A stretch of 64,000 bases of DNA from an uncultured bacterium (GTDB lineage Bacteria; Cyanobacteriota; Vampirovibrionia; Gastranaerophilales; Gastranaerophilaceae). A model generated the notes under the pieces. The model was given only the letters and a program-made list of their open reading frames with translations. It was not told the DNA's origin and made no database searches. The position numbers were made by a program, and so were the translations under genes. The stretch's first letter is position 1. Each line of letters opens with the position of its first letter. Below, in pieces: positions 43,936 to 52,797 of this stretch. The DNA lies in NCBI GenBank assembly GCA_949282195.1, contig CASDOW010000011.1:110414-174413 (forward strand), in the 5' to 3' direction.

Positions 43936-44376
43936 TTATGCTGTAATTCTTTTTGAATTTACAATATCATCTATTTGTTTAATTTCTTCTTGTAAAAGTT
44001 CTTTATTATACTGTTCTTTTTGTTTTTCCTTTAAATTTTCTAAAGATTTAACTTTAATATAAGCTTCTTTTGCAATTTGCTGCTGCAACATCAATTCTTG
44101 TTTTGTTTTTTCAATAATTTTTTCTTGAGTTTTAATATCTTGAGCAATTTTACTTGAAAATGCAGCATAATTCGCTACAATATTTGCGTCAAAAACCCCA
44201 TTTAAATATTTTTCAGATTCTTCCTTAATCTCTAAAAGCGCATTTTTCATTTGCTCTAAAACATCTAATTGCTTATTATAAACATTCATAATAGAAGCAA
44301 GTTTTATTCTCTCATCTTCAAGAGTGTGCTTTCTGATTGTCAAAACACTCTCAAGAGTGAACTTGAACTTCTTCAA
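43936..44376 (-). CDS. fliJ: Flagellar protein FliJ
   Basis: 146 residues, almost entirely coiled coil with alternating K/E/Q residues (KFKFTLESVLTIRKHTLEDERIKLA, then EKIIEKTKQELMLQQQI). The start FKFTLESVL is a FliJ signature; size and position just upstream of fliK fit too. FliJ is the central stalk of the flagellar export ATPase complex. The start is a TTG; GGGGAT is about 10 bases ahead. Called from motif and context, since the family is poorly conserved. Confidence 0.8.
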   Translation of the reverse strand: MKKFKFTLESVLTIRKHTLEDERIKLASIMNVYNKQLDVLEQMKNALLEIKEESEKYLNGVFDANIVANYAAFSSKIAQDIKTQEKIIEKTKQELMLQQQIAKEAYIKVKSLENLKEKQKEQYNKELLQEEIKQIDDIVNSKRITA

Positions 44377-44503
44377 ACTAATTCTATCCCCATATGTCTA
44401 ATCTACACATGATAAGATACAAAAGATGAGGGTTTTATTCATCATCTATATTGTTGAAAAACTTTAGCTCATTTTTTAAAAAATAAACCAAACAGACTAA
44501 TTT

Positions 44504-45244
44504 TTATCTTCCGCCCATATAGAATAAAATGTCTATAATTAAGTCAGCAAAAAGGATATAGACAGTACAAATTATTGCGGATTTTGTTGTTGACTCGCCA
44601 ACATTTTTAGCGCCGCCTCTGGTATTATATCCGACAGTAGCACACACTAAAGCTATCAAAGCACCAAAAACAACACCTTTGAATAAGCTTATATAAATAT
44701 CTTTCAAAAGAAGCATTAACCACACAGAATTAAAATATCTTATAGGATGAAGCCCGATTGAATAATATGACACCAAAGCTCCCCCCAAAATTCCCGTTAA
44801 TTCAGCCAGCAACACAACACAAAACATGCCTGTGGCACCTGCTATTATTCTTGGTGCAAAATAATATCCGATAGGATCAACTCTTAAAACTTCAATTGCG
44901 TCAATTTGATTAGTTACTTGCATGTTTGCAACTTGTGCTGTTATTGCAGTTCCCGCTCTGGCTGCAAGCGCCAATGCCGCAAACCCCGGAGCAATTTCTC
45001 TAATTAAGGCAACAGCCAAAAAACCGCCAATATAGCTATCTCCGCCCGACATTAAAAATTGTTCCGCAACTTGCAAGGCTATAACGCAAGCCGAAATAAA
45101 AACAATTGAAAGACAAATGCCCAAAGAATCAAAACCGATTGCGCCCATTTGATTAAACACTGCGCTCATTCTGACATTTCCGCGCAGAGTATAATTCAAG
45201 GCTCTAAAAAAATTTTGAACACATTGTCCTAAAAAACTTATCAC
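44504..45244 (-). CDS. mlaE: MlaE-family ABC permease
   Basis: 246 residues with five or six membrane segments and the MlaE core: LIREIAPGFAALALAARAGTAITAQ and MQVTNQIDAIEVLRVDPIGYYFAPRI, the EQ loop that meets the MlaF ATPase. It forms the inner-membrane part of a phospholipid transporter that maintains outer-membrane asymmetry. No mlaF or mlaD is adjacent here, and downstream of it lies fliJ. The start is a GTG with TATAAT ending 6 bases before it. Confidence 0.93.
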   Translation of the reverse strand: MISFLGQCVQNFFRALNYTLRGNVRMSAVFNQMGAIGFDSLGICLSIVFISACVIALQVAEQFLMSGGDSYIGGFLAVALIREIAPGFAALALAARAGTAITAQVANMQVTNQIDAIEVLRVDPIGYYFAPRIIAGATGMFCVVLLAELTGILGGALVSYYSIGLHPIRYFNSVWLMLLLKDIYISLFKGVVFGALIALVCATVGYNTRGGAKNVGESTTKSAIICTVYILFADLIIDILFYMGGR

Positions 45245-45250
45245 AAACTG

Positions 45251-45256
45251 ATTATA
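45251..45256 (-). promoter_or_regulatory. -10 box before mlaE GTG, leaderless type
   Basis: Perfect TATAAT on the reverse strand, six bases (CAGTTT) before the GTG start. No ribosome binding site is present. Confidence 0.5.
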
Positions 45257-45298
45257 TCTTTATCAAACAAAAAAAGCTAGATTTTTGTCTATATTTTT

Positions 45299-45306
45299 TA
45301 TAAAAT
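45299..45306 (+). promoter_or_regulatory. -10 box before the GT2-like gene, leaderless type
   Basis: TATAAAAT contains two overlapping hexamers (45299-45304, 45301-45306); the nearer ends 6 bases before the ATG at 45313. The divergent mlaE promoter is only about 45 bases away. Confidence 0.4.
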
Positions 45307-45312
45307 ACATAT

Positions 45313-46839
45313 ATGATAGTATTCGATACGATTTTTGCAATAATAATCATTTATTTATTTATCTACTGTATTTACCAGCTATTCTTCTACATTAAAGCTA
45401 ATGATATAGAAAAATTTTTTGATATACAAGAAAAAACAAGAAGTATAACCGTAGATAAAAAAAAGCTATGCGTCATTATCCATGCAACAAATAAAGATAA
45501 AAATCTGGATAGGCTTTTATCAATCTTAAACAATCAATCATACCCAAAAGAAAACTATGAAGTCCATGTTGTTTTCCAAAAAGAAGAAAATGACACATCT
45601 ATTTCAAGAGATTTTGCTCTTGGCGCAAGAATACATAATATCCAAAATCCCGACTATTTTTCAAAAGATAAAGCGGTTAATCTTCTAATTCAAAAAATGA
45701 TTACCGAAGAAAAATATGACGCTTATGTGTTTTTAGGTCCAAACAGAATTGTTGGAGAAAAATATCTTGAAAATATCAACAAATCAATTAAAGAATCAGG
45801 CGTCATTGTTGGCTCTAAAGTTTCAATGAATGAAAAAAATCAACTTGCCAAAAAAATTAAAAATTCTATCATAGATGCATATCTTAAATATATTAATCGA
45901 ACCAATAATATCGTGCGCTCTATGTTTGAATTGCCTTTCTTTATAGACGGTGAAAATTTTGTAATAACTCAAGACGCATTAGAAAAAATCGGCTATGTCG
46001 GAATTGAAGATAAAAATTCAGAACTCGAATTTTCTCTTGATTTAGCCTCAAATGACATCAAAACAACCTATTCACCATATGTAATTTCTGCTGTTGATGT
46101 AAAAAATTATGATTTTTCATCTCCTTCCATTCAAAACAAAATTTCACTATTTAGTCATTATTTTCCGCTTTTAATGTTTAAGAATGCAACTTTTAGAGAA
46201 TTTATTTTATTCTTATTAAAACCAAATTCATTATTTGTTTTATTTGCATATATCGGTTTGTGCCTATTATCTTTTTATCTGCCAAGCCATATCGCAAAAA
46301 AACCTTTGTTAATTTTAGGCTTGTTCTTGTTTATTAATTTTGTAATTTCAATAAACACCTCAAGAATGACCATAAAAGAAGTTCTTTGGCTTATGCTATA
46401 CCCGATTTGCTTAAGCTGGCAAAAATTGAAAATTTTAATAAACAATTTAACTATGCGCTCAATTATAAACAGCAGATATGAAGAAGAAAATATTAACTCG
46501 GCCACAATTAATGCCGTTGTTAATAATGGCAAAAAGGATTTTACCTGCAAACTGGATTTAGTTTCAGAAGACGGCATGAGAAAAGTTATATTTAGAGAAG
46601 GAAATCGCTTTATTGCAACTGATTCTTTTTTGAGAATGCACGACGCACTTAAAGACATTACCTACAAATTAAAATCCAAAGGTTTAACCCTTAAAACTTG
46701 TCAAAATTGCAGCCATTTCACCCTATGCCCCGACGGCACACTGGATTGCTTAAACGGAAAATGTCAAATTTCACAAAATGAAATTTTAATATGGAATGGA
46801 TGTCAATTTTTCCACCCGTCAAACAATGATTCCCCGTAA
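45313..46839 (+). CDS. Glycosyltransferase-2-like membrane protein without the DXD motif and with a Cys-rich tail
   Basis: 508 residues. An N-terminal membrane helix (about 5-27), then a GT-A-like domain starting KLCVIIHATNKDKNLDRLLSIL, followed by two membrane helices (about 305-324 and 330-347). At the place where GT2 enzymes have the metal-binding DXD the sequence is YVFLGPNRIV (138-147), with no Asp, so catalysis is doubtful. From 463 on there are six cysteines (C463, C466, C472, C479, C484, C497) in a CxxCxxFxxCPDGxxDC pattern that could bind zinc or iron-sulfur. Probably a cell-surface polysaccharide protein that may have lost activity. Confidence 0.6.
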   Translation: MIVFDTIFAIIIIYLFIYCIYQLFFYIKANDIEKFFDIQEKTRSITVDKKKLCVIIHATNKDKNLDRLLSILNNQSYPKENYEVHVVFQKEENDTSISRDFALGARIHNIQNPDYFSKDKAVNLLIQKMITEEKYDAYVFLGPNRIVGEKYLENINKSIKESGVIVGSKVSMNEKNQLAKKIKNSIIDAYLKYINRTNNIVRSMFELPFFIDGENFVITQDALEKIGYVGIEDKNSELEFSLDLASNDIKTTYSPYVISAVDVKNYDFSSPSIQNKISLFSHYFPLLMFKNATFREFILFLLKPNSLFVLFAYIGLCLLSFYLPSHIAKKPLLILGLFLFINFVISINTSRMTIKEVLWLMLYPICLSWQKLKILINNLTMRSIINSRYEEENINSATINAVVNNGKKDFTCKLDLVSEDGMRKVIFREGNRFIATDSFLRMHDALKDITYKLKSKGLTLKTCQNCSHFTLCPDGTLDCLNGKCQISQNEILIWNGCQFFHPSNNDSP

Positions 46840-47936
46840 AGAACTTCTTGCAATCTATATATAGCCGAATTTAGATATTTTCCTCTTGTCGAATTTTCTT
46901 CTATTGCGCCAAGCATGCTTGTTAAAGGTACTTTTTGTTGTTTTTTGGTTATATTGTCCATTTTAACAAAGGCAATTCCGTTATTTGCCTGTGTTTTATT
47001 TTCCTTTGCATATCGAAGCCAACCTTCAAATGATTTATATGCCCTAATAGGGTCATAACTGTCTTCTGTTTTTGCTCCGTTTATAATAGCGTTTAAAATA
47101 TTTATTTTTATACTGAAAAACTCTTCCAAGTTTCCGGCTATTTCAAAAGATGAAAATTCTTCTTCAATTGTTTTATTTAAAGAAGCCAATGTTTTATACA
47201 CAAAGTCATATTTTCTTTTATCTATATTGCCTTCCTTATCAAGGATTTGTTTTTTTACTTTTGAAACAATTGCATAATCATCGCTCCAAAGTTCCAACAT
47301 TAACTTTGGAATTGCAGGAAATTTATCTTTTGAAACTTTTCCCTCTTTATCTAAACAATGCGTCATAATATTTGATTTTAATTCCGATATTGATTTTTTT
47401 CCGCCCGTCATTTGATAATATTCAATTAAAGCATTATACATATCTATATCAATACCGTCTTTACCTTTTGAAGACTTCATTGCATCAAGATAAAATTTTT
47501 GCCCGTTTAGCACATAATATAAAACCGCATTAACTGATTCATTTGCAAAAACCATATCACGATTTAGTGTATCGCCGTTTTTTAAAACAGAAAAAATCGT
47601 ATAAACAGCTTCAATCAAATCTCTATTCTTTTCAGGAGTTAATTCTATGTTATTTGCCGAAATGTTAAATTTATACATTTGTATTGCAGACGCAAAATCG
47701 ATTGCTGTTTGCTCTAAAAATTCGCCGCTTTTTGAAGTTAATATATTTTTCGTTATTTCCTCTGCTAAATCTTCACTATCCATTTCAGCTAAAAATTTTC
47801 TAAAAGCAGAATTTTCTTCACTTTTTTCAAACGTATCAATGCTTGTGCCAAATTTTAAATTATTCTGTTTTATGTTTATTCTGTTTAATAAAATATTATT
47901 ACTTTTAAGTAATAATAATACAGGGGCAATTTTCAT
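46803..47936 (-). CDS. Unknown protein, overlapping the end of the GT2-like gene
   Basis: 377 residues from the ATG at 47936 (AAAGGA 9 bases upstream); a TTG at 47960 would add 8. A hydrophobic N-terminus (APVLLLLKSNNILL) is followed by NNLKFGTSIDTFEKSE and then an all-helical soluble body with many Lys/Glu. There is no catalytic motif. It ends 37 bases inside the convergent gene, so the last residues of each are coded on both strands. Downstream of folC, so it may be the last gene of the mur operon. Likely lineage-specific. Confidence 0.6.
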   Translation of the reverse strand: MKIAPVLLLLKSNNILLNRINIKQNNLKFGTSIDTFEKSEENSAFRKFLAEMDSEDLAEEITKNILTSKSGEFLEQTAIDFASAIQMYKFNISANNIELTPEKNRDLIEAVYTIFSVLKNGDTLNRDMVFANESVNAVLYYVLNGQKFYLDAMKSSKGKDGIDIDMYNALIEYYQMTGGKKSISELKSNIMTHCLDKEGKVSKDKFPAIPKLMLELWSDDYAIVSKVKKQILDKEGNIDKRKYDFVYKTLASLNKTIEEEFSSFEIAGNLEEFFSIKINILNAIINGAKTEDSYDPIRAYKSFEGWLRYAKENKTQANNGIAFVKMDNITKKQQKVPLTSMLGAIEENSTRGKYLNSAIYRLQEVLYGESLFDGWKN

Positions 47937-47985
47937 ATAGCTATATCCTTTTCTATACAAAAACCCTGAATTTTATTTTTTGCTT

Positions 47986-49209
47986 TTACTTAAAAATTTC
48001 TCCGAGCATATATATTGAACCGCACACAATTTTTAGATTTTTATCGGCATTGATAATATCTTTAATTTCTTTCTTATCAAATACTTTTATCAAATCCTTC
48101 TTTAAATCATCTTCTAAATCTTCAAACTTGAGTGAATTTTGGTGTTCAAATTCAACAAAATAAAATTTATCAGAAGCTTTCTTGATTTCAAATAGAATAT
48201 TCAACATCGTTTTATAATCTTTGTTTTTTAAACATCCAAAAACAAAAGTCTTATCACTATTTTTAAAATTTTCTTTTACAAATTCAACTAAAGTTTTTAT
48301 GCCTGAAGGGTTATGAGCGCAATCAATTAAAAGATTTTTTTGAAAATTATATTCAAGCCTAAACTTCCAAACTACTTTTTTTAGCGCATTTTCTATTGTT
48401 TTTTCATCAATGCTTATATCTAAATTTTTAATTGCAGCTAAAGCTAAGGCTAAATTTTTTGCTTGATGTGAACCCAAAAGGCTAAATTGAATTTTTTTAT
48501 TGTCCAAATAAACCCAATTAACCCCGTTTTCAAATTCAAGTTTCAAAGAAGGAGGGTTTATAATTTTTGCATTTTTTGTTTTTGCAACTTTTTCTATTAC
48601 TTCAAAACCCAAGTTATCTTTTGAAATAACCACCTTAGAATTTTCTTTAATTATTCCTGCTTTTTGCAGAGCAATTTTATTAATACTATCACCCAAGCGC
48701 TCAGTGTGGTCGAAGTCAATTGTTGTAATAATATCCGCAAGTATTTTATCAACAACATTTGTGGCGTCATAAGTTCCGCCAAGACCTGTTTCCAAAATCA
48801 CATAATCAACCTTTTTTATATAGAAATAATAAAATGCAACCGCAGTTAAAAGCTCAAACTCGGTTAAATCAATATTATTTTCAAGCGCAAGATTATTAAT
48901 ATCATTTATTAATCTGTCAAAGACATATCTTGAAATATTTTCATTGTTGATTTTAATTCTTTCATTATATGAAAATAAATGAGGACTTGTATATAAACCT
49001 ATTTTTTTATCTTCGTCCTTAAATCTTTCAATAAGTATATCGTTAATTATTTTTGAAGTTGAACCTTTGCCGTTTGTTCCTGCAACATGGATTACTTTAT
49101 ATTTCCTTTGAGGATTATCCAAAATTGCCAAGATTAACTTCATCCTTTTTAAACCAAGGTTAATGTGAAATTTATTAACGGATGTCAAAATTTCTTCAGC
49201 TGTTTTCAT
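47986..49209 (-). CDS. folC: Folylpolyglutamate synthase / dihydrofolate synthase
   Basis: 407 residues. The ATP-binding loop VAGTNGKGST is at 42-51, and LGLKRMKLIL, LFSYNERIKIN and TEFELLTAVAFYYF fit the Mur-ligase-fold FolC. It adds Glu to folates and may also form dihydrofolate from dihydropteroate. It sits with murG, ftsW, murD, mraY and murF on the same strand, an interesting linkage since FolC and the Mur ligases share their fold. Confidence 0.93.
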   Translation of the reverse strand: MKTAEEILTSVNKFHINLGLKRMKLILAILDNPQRKYKVIHVAGTNGKGSTSKIINDILIERFKDEDKKIGLYTSPHLFSYNERIKINNENISRYVFDRLINDINNLALENNIDLTEFELLTAVAFYYFYIKKVDYVILETGLGGTYDATNVVDKILADIITTIDFDHTERLGDSINKIALQKAGIIKENSKVVISKDNLGFEVIEKVAKTKNAKIINPPSLKLEFENGVNWVYLDNKKIQFSLLGSHQAKNLALALAAIKNLDISIDEKTIENALKKVVWKFRLEYNFQKNLLIDCAHNPSGIKTLVEFVKENFKNSDKTFVFGCLKNKDYKTMLNILFEIKKASDKFYFVEFEHQNSLKFEDLEDDLKKDLIKVFDKKEIKDIINADKNLKIVCGSIYMLGEIFK

Positions 49210-49211
49210 AA

Positions 49212-50333
49212 TTATTTATTCATCGCCTGTTTAATTTCTTCAACTATTTTTTGAGCCGAATTTAATCTTGCAGCTTTATAAGCGTTATATGATAAATCAG
49301 ACAATAATTTTTTATCATTCATTAAAGTATCAACCATGTTAAATAAAGAATCGTTATTACAGTCTTTATCTTCAAGCATTAACGCCATGTTGTTGTTAAC
49401 AAGGCTCAGTGCATTTTTCTTTTGATGATCGCAAGCAGCATAAGGATAAGGAATTAATATAGAAGGCAAAGAACAAGCACAAATCTCGGACAAACTCAAA
49501 GAGCCCGCCCTTGAAACAACAATATCAGAAGATAATAAAGCCAAATACATCTTATCAAAATACGGCTGTAAAACTAAATTATCAGGAAGTTCGCCAAGTT
49601 CTTCAACAATTTTTTTAGTCACTTCATCAAAATTCTTCTTTCCTGTTTGCCAAATGATTTCAATATTTTCCTTATTTGCATATTCCTTTAAAATCCTAAA
49701 TGAAGAATTGTTTATTGTTCGAGCACCTAATGAACCACCCATAATTAATATTGTAAAAGCATCTTTTAAGGATAATTCTTTTCTTGCTTGTTTTTTAGAT
49801 ACTGTTTTAAATTCTTGTCTTATCGGATTTCCGTTCACAAAAACATTTTTTGAGTTGATATGTTTCTTTGCATCTTCAAAAGCAACAGAAACACTATTTG
49901 CATTTTTTGCAAAAAATCTTGTTACAATCCCGGGTTGTATATCACAATCATGTAAAACATAAGGGATTTTAAATATTAAAGCACAAAACAATATAGGAGC
50001 ACACACATATCCACCGGTTGCAAAAATCACATCAGGATTATATTTTAATACATATATTGATGCTTTCAGAGTTGCAAAAAATAAGCCGACCAACCAAAAT
50101 ATCAATTTTATTCCAAATTTTCGAGGCATTCCCTTGACGCCATATGATAAAAATTGATAACCGTTTTTAGAAGCTATTTCGTACTCTAAATTCTTTTTAT
50201 TACCGAGATAATATATGTTTTTCTTTTCAATTCCAGATTCTAAAAGTGCATTTATCACAGAAACCGCCGGATAAATATGCCCGCCTGTTCCGCCACCTGT
50301 TATAAAATAAGTTTTTTCTTTATTATCAGACAT
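49212..50333 (-). CDS. murG: UDP-GlcNAc:lipid I N-acetylglucosaminyltransferase
   Basis: 373 residues. FITGGGTGGHIYPAVSV (10-26) is the nucleotide-sugar loop and GSLGARTIN, AGSLSLSEICACSLPSILIPYPYAACDHQ are the MurG C-domain motifs. It converts lipid I to lipid II on the inner face of the membrane. It overlaps the end of ftsW by 8 bases. Confidence 0.96.
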   Translation of the reverse strand: MSDNKEKTYFITGGGTGGHIYPAVSVINALLESGIEKKNIYYLGNKKNLEYEIASKNGYQFLSYGVKGMPRKFGIKLIFWLVGLFFATLKASIYVLKYNPDVIFATGGYVCAPILFCALIFKIPYVLHDCDIQPGIVTRFFAKNANSVSVAFEDAKKHINSKNVFVNGNPIRQEFKTVSKKQARKELSLKDAFTILIMGGSLGARTINNSSFRILKEYANKENIEIIWQTGKKNFDEVTKKIVEELGELPDNLVLQPYFDKMYLALLSSDIVVSRAGSLSLSEICACSLPSILIPYPYAACDHQKKNALSLVNNNMALMLEDKDCNNDSLFNMVDTLMNDKKLLSDLSYNAYKAARLNSAQKIVEEIKQAMNK

Positions 50334-51471
50334 AATGAACTATCCTTTGAACTCTTTTTTTGGAAATGTTAATCAAAACCCCAATCATGCATAAAGATAC
50401 GAACAAACTTGAACCGCCATAGCTTATAAAAGGGAGTGGAATTCCTGTCGCAGGAACAAAAGAAGATGCAACAGACATATTTGTAAATGCTTGAAAACAA
50501 ATTGAAAAAGTTATTCCGACAGCTAAAATTTTACCAAACATGTCAGGGCATTTTTTTGCAATTAAAAAACCTCTGTGCAAAAATACACAAAACAAACAAA
50601 CTAAAAAGAAGCAGCCCAGAAATCCAAATTCTTCTCCAATAATTGCAAAAATAAAATCCGTATGTCCTTCAGGAAGCCAAGAAAGCTTTTGCTTTGAATT
50701 ACCAAATCCAACCCCGAAAAACCCTCCGGAAGAAAAAGCAACCATTGATTGGATAATATTATACCCCGCTCCTAATGCATCAGAAAAAGGATCCCACCAT
50801 ACCTTAATACGCTGCAATTGATATCCCCTTATTGTAGTTGCAACAGCCAAAGCGCCAAGACCGAAAGAACCGGCAATAATTTTAGCCGAACCTCCTGCCA
50901 CATAATACATCGCTAAAGAAGTCATTAATAATAAAATTATCATTGACAAATTAGGCTGCATATAAATCAATAAAAGCATTGCAGCAAATATAGCATAAAA
51001 AGGATATTTTCTTGAATCCAAAATAGAACAATCTTTTGAAAACAAAGTAGCAAAATATAAAACTAAAGCCGGTTTTGCCAATTCCGAAGGCTGAAATTGA
51101 ATTGGTCCTATTACGAGCCATCTTTTTGCTTCATTTACTGTTACCCCTAAAGGAGAGAATTTAACCAATGCAAGTGTTGCAAGCACAAATAAAGCTAGCG
51201 TTCCTGCCCAAGGTTTTAATTTTCTGTAATCAAGACGAGAAAAAAACCAAGCACCCCCCACGCCCAAAATAAGCCATATAAGCTGCTTCAGGGTAAAAGA
51301 AAAAGGATTTTCACCGAGCCCGATTGCCTTAGGGGCGGACGCCGAAAACACAGCCATTACCCCAAAAACAACTATAAACACTACGACCACAATCAACAAG
51401 CTGTCAGCCGGAGTGTGAGTGTATGTTGTATTTGTGTGAGTAGGGTGAGTTCTATTTTTTTGATAATACAT
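50326..51471 (-). CDS. ftsW: Septal peptidoglycan polymerase FtsW (SEDS)
   Basis: About 381 residues from the ATG at 51471. Around ten membrane segments; RWLVIGPIQFQPSELAKPALVLY and ATGIPLPFISYGGSSL are conserved SEDS signatures. It makes septal glycan strands with PBP3 and was long thought to flip lipid II. The N-terminal tail is unusual, rich in His and Thr (KNRTHPTHTNTTYTHT). The longer reading frame from 51591 runs through murD and is not real; the true start overlaps murD by 20 bases. Confidence 0.94.
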   Translation of the reverse strand: MYYQKNRTHPTHTNTTYTHTPADSLLIVVVVFIVVFGVMAVFSASAPKAIGLGENPFSFTLKQLIWLILGVGGAWFFSRLDYRKLKPWAGTLALFVLATLALVKFSPLGVTVNEAKRWLVIGPIQFQPSELAKPALVLYFATLFSKDCSILDSRKYPFYAIFAAMLLLIYMQPNLSMIILLLMTSLAMYYVAGGSAKIIAGSFGLGALAVATTIRGYQLQRIKVWWDPFSDALGAGYNIIQSMVAFSSGGFFGVGFGNSKQKLSWLPEGHTDFIFAIIGEEFGFLGCFFLVCLFCVFLHRGFLIAKKCPDMFGKILAVGITFSICFQAFTNMSVASSFVPATGIPLPFISYGGSSLFVSLCMIGVLINISKKRVQRIVHYV

Positions 51472-52795
51472 AATTCTTAAAAGCCTCTCCTCTTTTTTCA
51501 TAACTTTCAAACATGTCAAAACTTGCACATGCAGGAGATAACAATACAATATCGGGTTTATCCAAAGAGGCAATATCAATTGCTTCTTCAAGTGTTTTTG
51601 AATTAACTATATTATAATATCCGTTTTTAGATAATTCATCTTTAAATCTTGCAGTTGCTTCACCAATTAAAATTACTTTTGAAATTTTACTTTTAACCGC
51701 TTCGATAAAATCTTTTAGAGAAGTTTTTTTATCTCTGCCCCCTGCGATTAATACAACTCTTTTATTTTCAAATGAATTTATTGCAACTATACTCGCCTCG
51801 GGATTTGTTGCTTTAGAATCGTTATAATAATCAGTGTCATCAATTGTCCTCACAAATTCTAATCTGTGTTCTATTGCTCTAAAAGATTTCAATGCCTCAA
51901 CTATTGCATTATTATCTAAACCCAATATTTTAGCGGCAACAATTGAACACATAGCATTTTGAACATTATGAGGTCCCACTATTTGCATTTGATTAATATC
52001 AATAATTTCTTCATTTTCAAATATTATCTTATTATCTTTCAGATAAATGCAGTTTTCAAAATCCTGTTTTTCCAAAGAAAAATAATAAACCTTTGCTTTT
52101 ATTTCCGAACCAAGGCGTTTTAAATATTCATCATCATAATTTAAAATTGCAAAATCATTTTCGTCCATATTTCTAAATGGTTTTGCTTTAGCTTCAAAAT
52201 AATTCTCAATGGTTTTATGCCACAAAATATGGTCAGGGGTTAAATTGCAAAATATTCCTATTTTAGGTTTCAAACTGTCAGAATAATTTAATTGATATGA
52301 ACTTGCTTCAATAACATAATAATCAACATTTTTATCTTTATATTCAAAAGGGCTTATTCCAATATTTCCGCAATATGGTGCATTGAACTTCTTAGATAAA
52401 ATATAAGAAGTTAAGGCTGTCGTGGTTGTTTTACCGTTAGTACCAGTAACTACAACCATTCTTTCATTATCATCAAATGAAATATATTCAATGTCTGAAA
52501 AATATTTAATACTCTTTTCTTCTAACTTTCTAATTATAGGACTATCAAGAGGAATTGAAGGACTCAAAATGCAAAAATCGGCACCTTCAATAAATTTATC
52601 ACTATGCCCCCCAAACTCGATATTAACCCCTAAAGATAACAATTCGTCCAATTCTTTTTGGTTTTTGTCAGTTTGTTTATTAAATTCACTTAAATAAACA
52701 TCCGCCCCATGAGATTGAAAATACTTCGCTGCTGCTATACCTGTTGTTGAAAATCCCAGTATTAAGATTTTTTTACTTTTTAAATTGTTATCCAT
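51452..52795 (-). CDS. murD: UDP-N-acetylmuramoyl-L-alanine:D-glutamate ligase
   Basis: 447 residues. GFSTTGIAAAKYF binds UDP-muramoyl-Ala; the ATP loop is VTGTNGKTTTT (116-126); HILWHKTIENYF and YNDSKATNPEA are Mur-ligase centre motifs. It adds D-Glu to the peptidoglycan precursor. Placed after mraY and before ftsW, the usual dcw order. Confidence 0.96.
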   Translation of the reverse strand: MDNNLKSKKILILGFSTTGIAAAKYFQSHGADVYLSEFNKQTDKNQKELDELLSLGVNIEFGGHSDKFIEGADFCILSPSIPLDSPIIRKLEEKSIKYFSDIEYISFDDNERMVVVTGTNGKTTTTALTSYILSKKFNAPYCGNIGISPFEYKDKNVDYYVIEASSYQLNYSDSLKPKIGIFCNLTPDHILWHKTIENYFEAKAKPFRNMDENDFAILNYDDEYLKRLGSEIKAKVYYFSLEKQDFENCIYLKDNKIIFENEEIIDINQMQIVGPHNVQNAMCSIVAAKILGLDNNAIVEALKSFRAIEHRLEFVRTIDDTDYYNDSKATNPEASIVAINSFENKRVVLIAGGRDKKTSLKDFIEAVKSKISKVILIGEATARFKDELSKNGYYNIVNSKTLEEAIDIASLDKPDIVLLSPACASFDMFESYEKRGEAFKNYVLSKK

Positions 52796-52797
52796 AC

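Noticed and set aside
44440-44466. Sigma-28-type flagellar promoter before fliJ (TAAAGTTT, reverse strand)
   Set aside because: The -35 octamer is exact, but 11 bases on the -10 reads AGATGATG rather than GCCGATAA, so it does not hold.
51472-51591. 40-residue N-terminal extension of FtsW
   Set aside because: It runs through murD in another frame and lacks the FtsW pattern; the ATG at 51471 fits.
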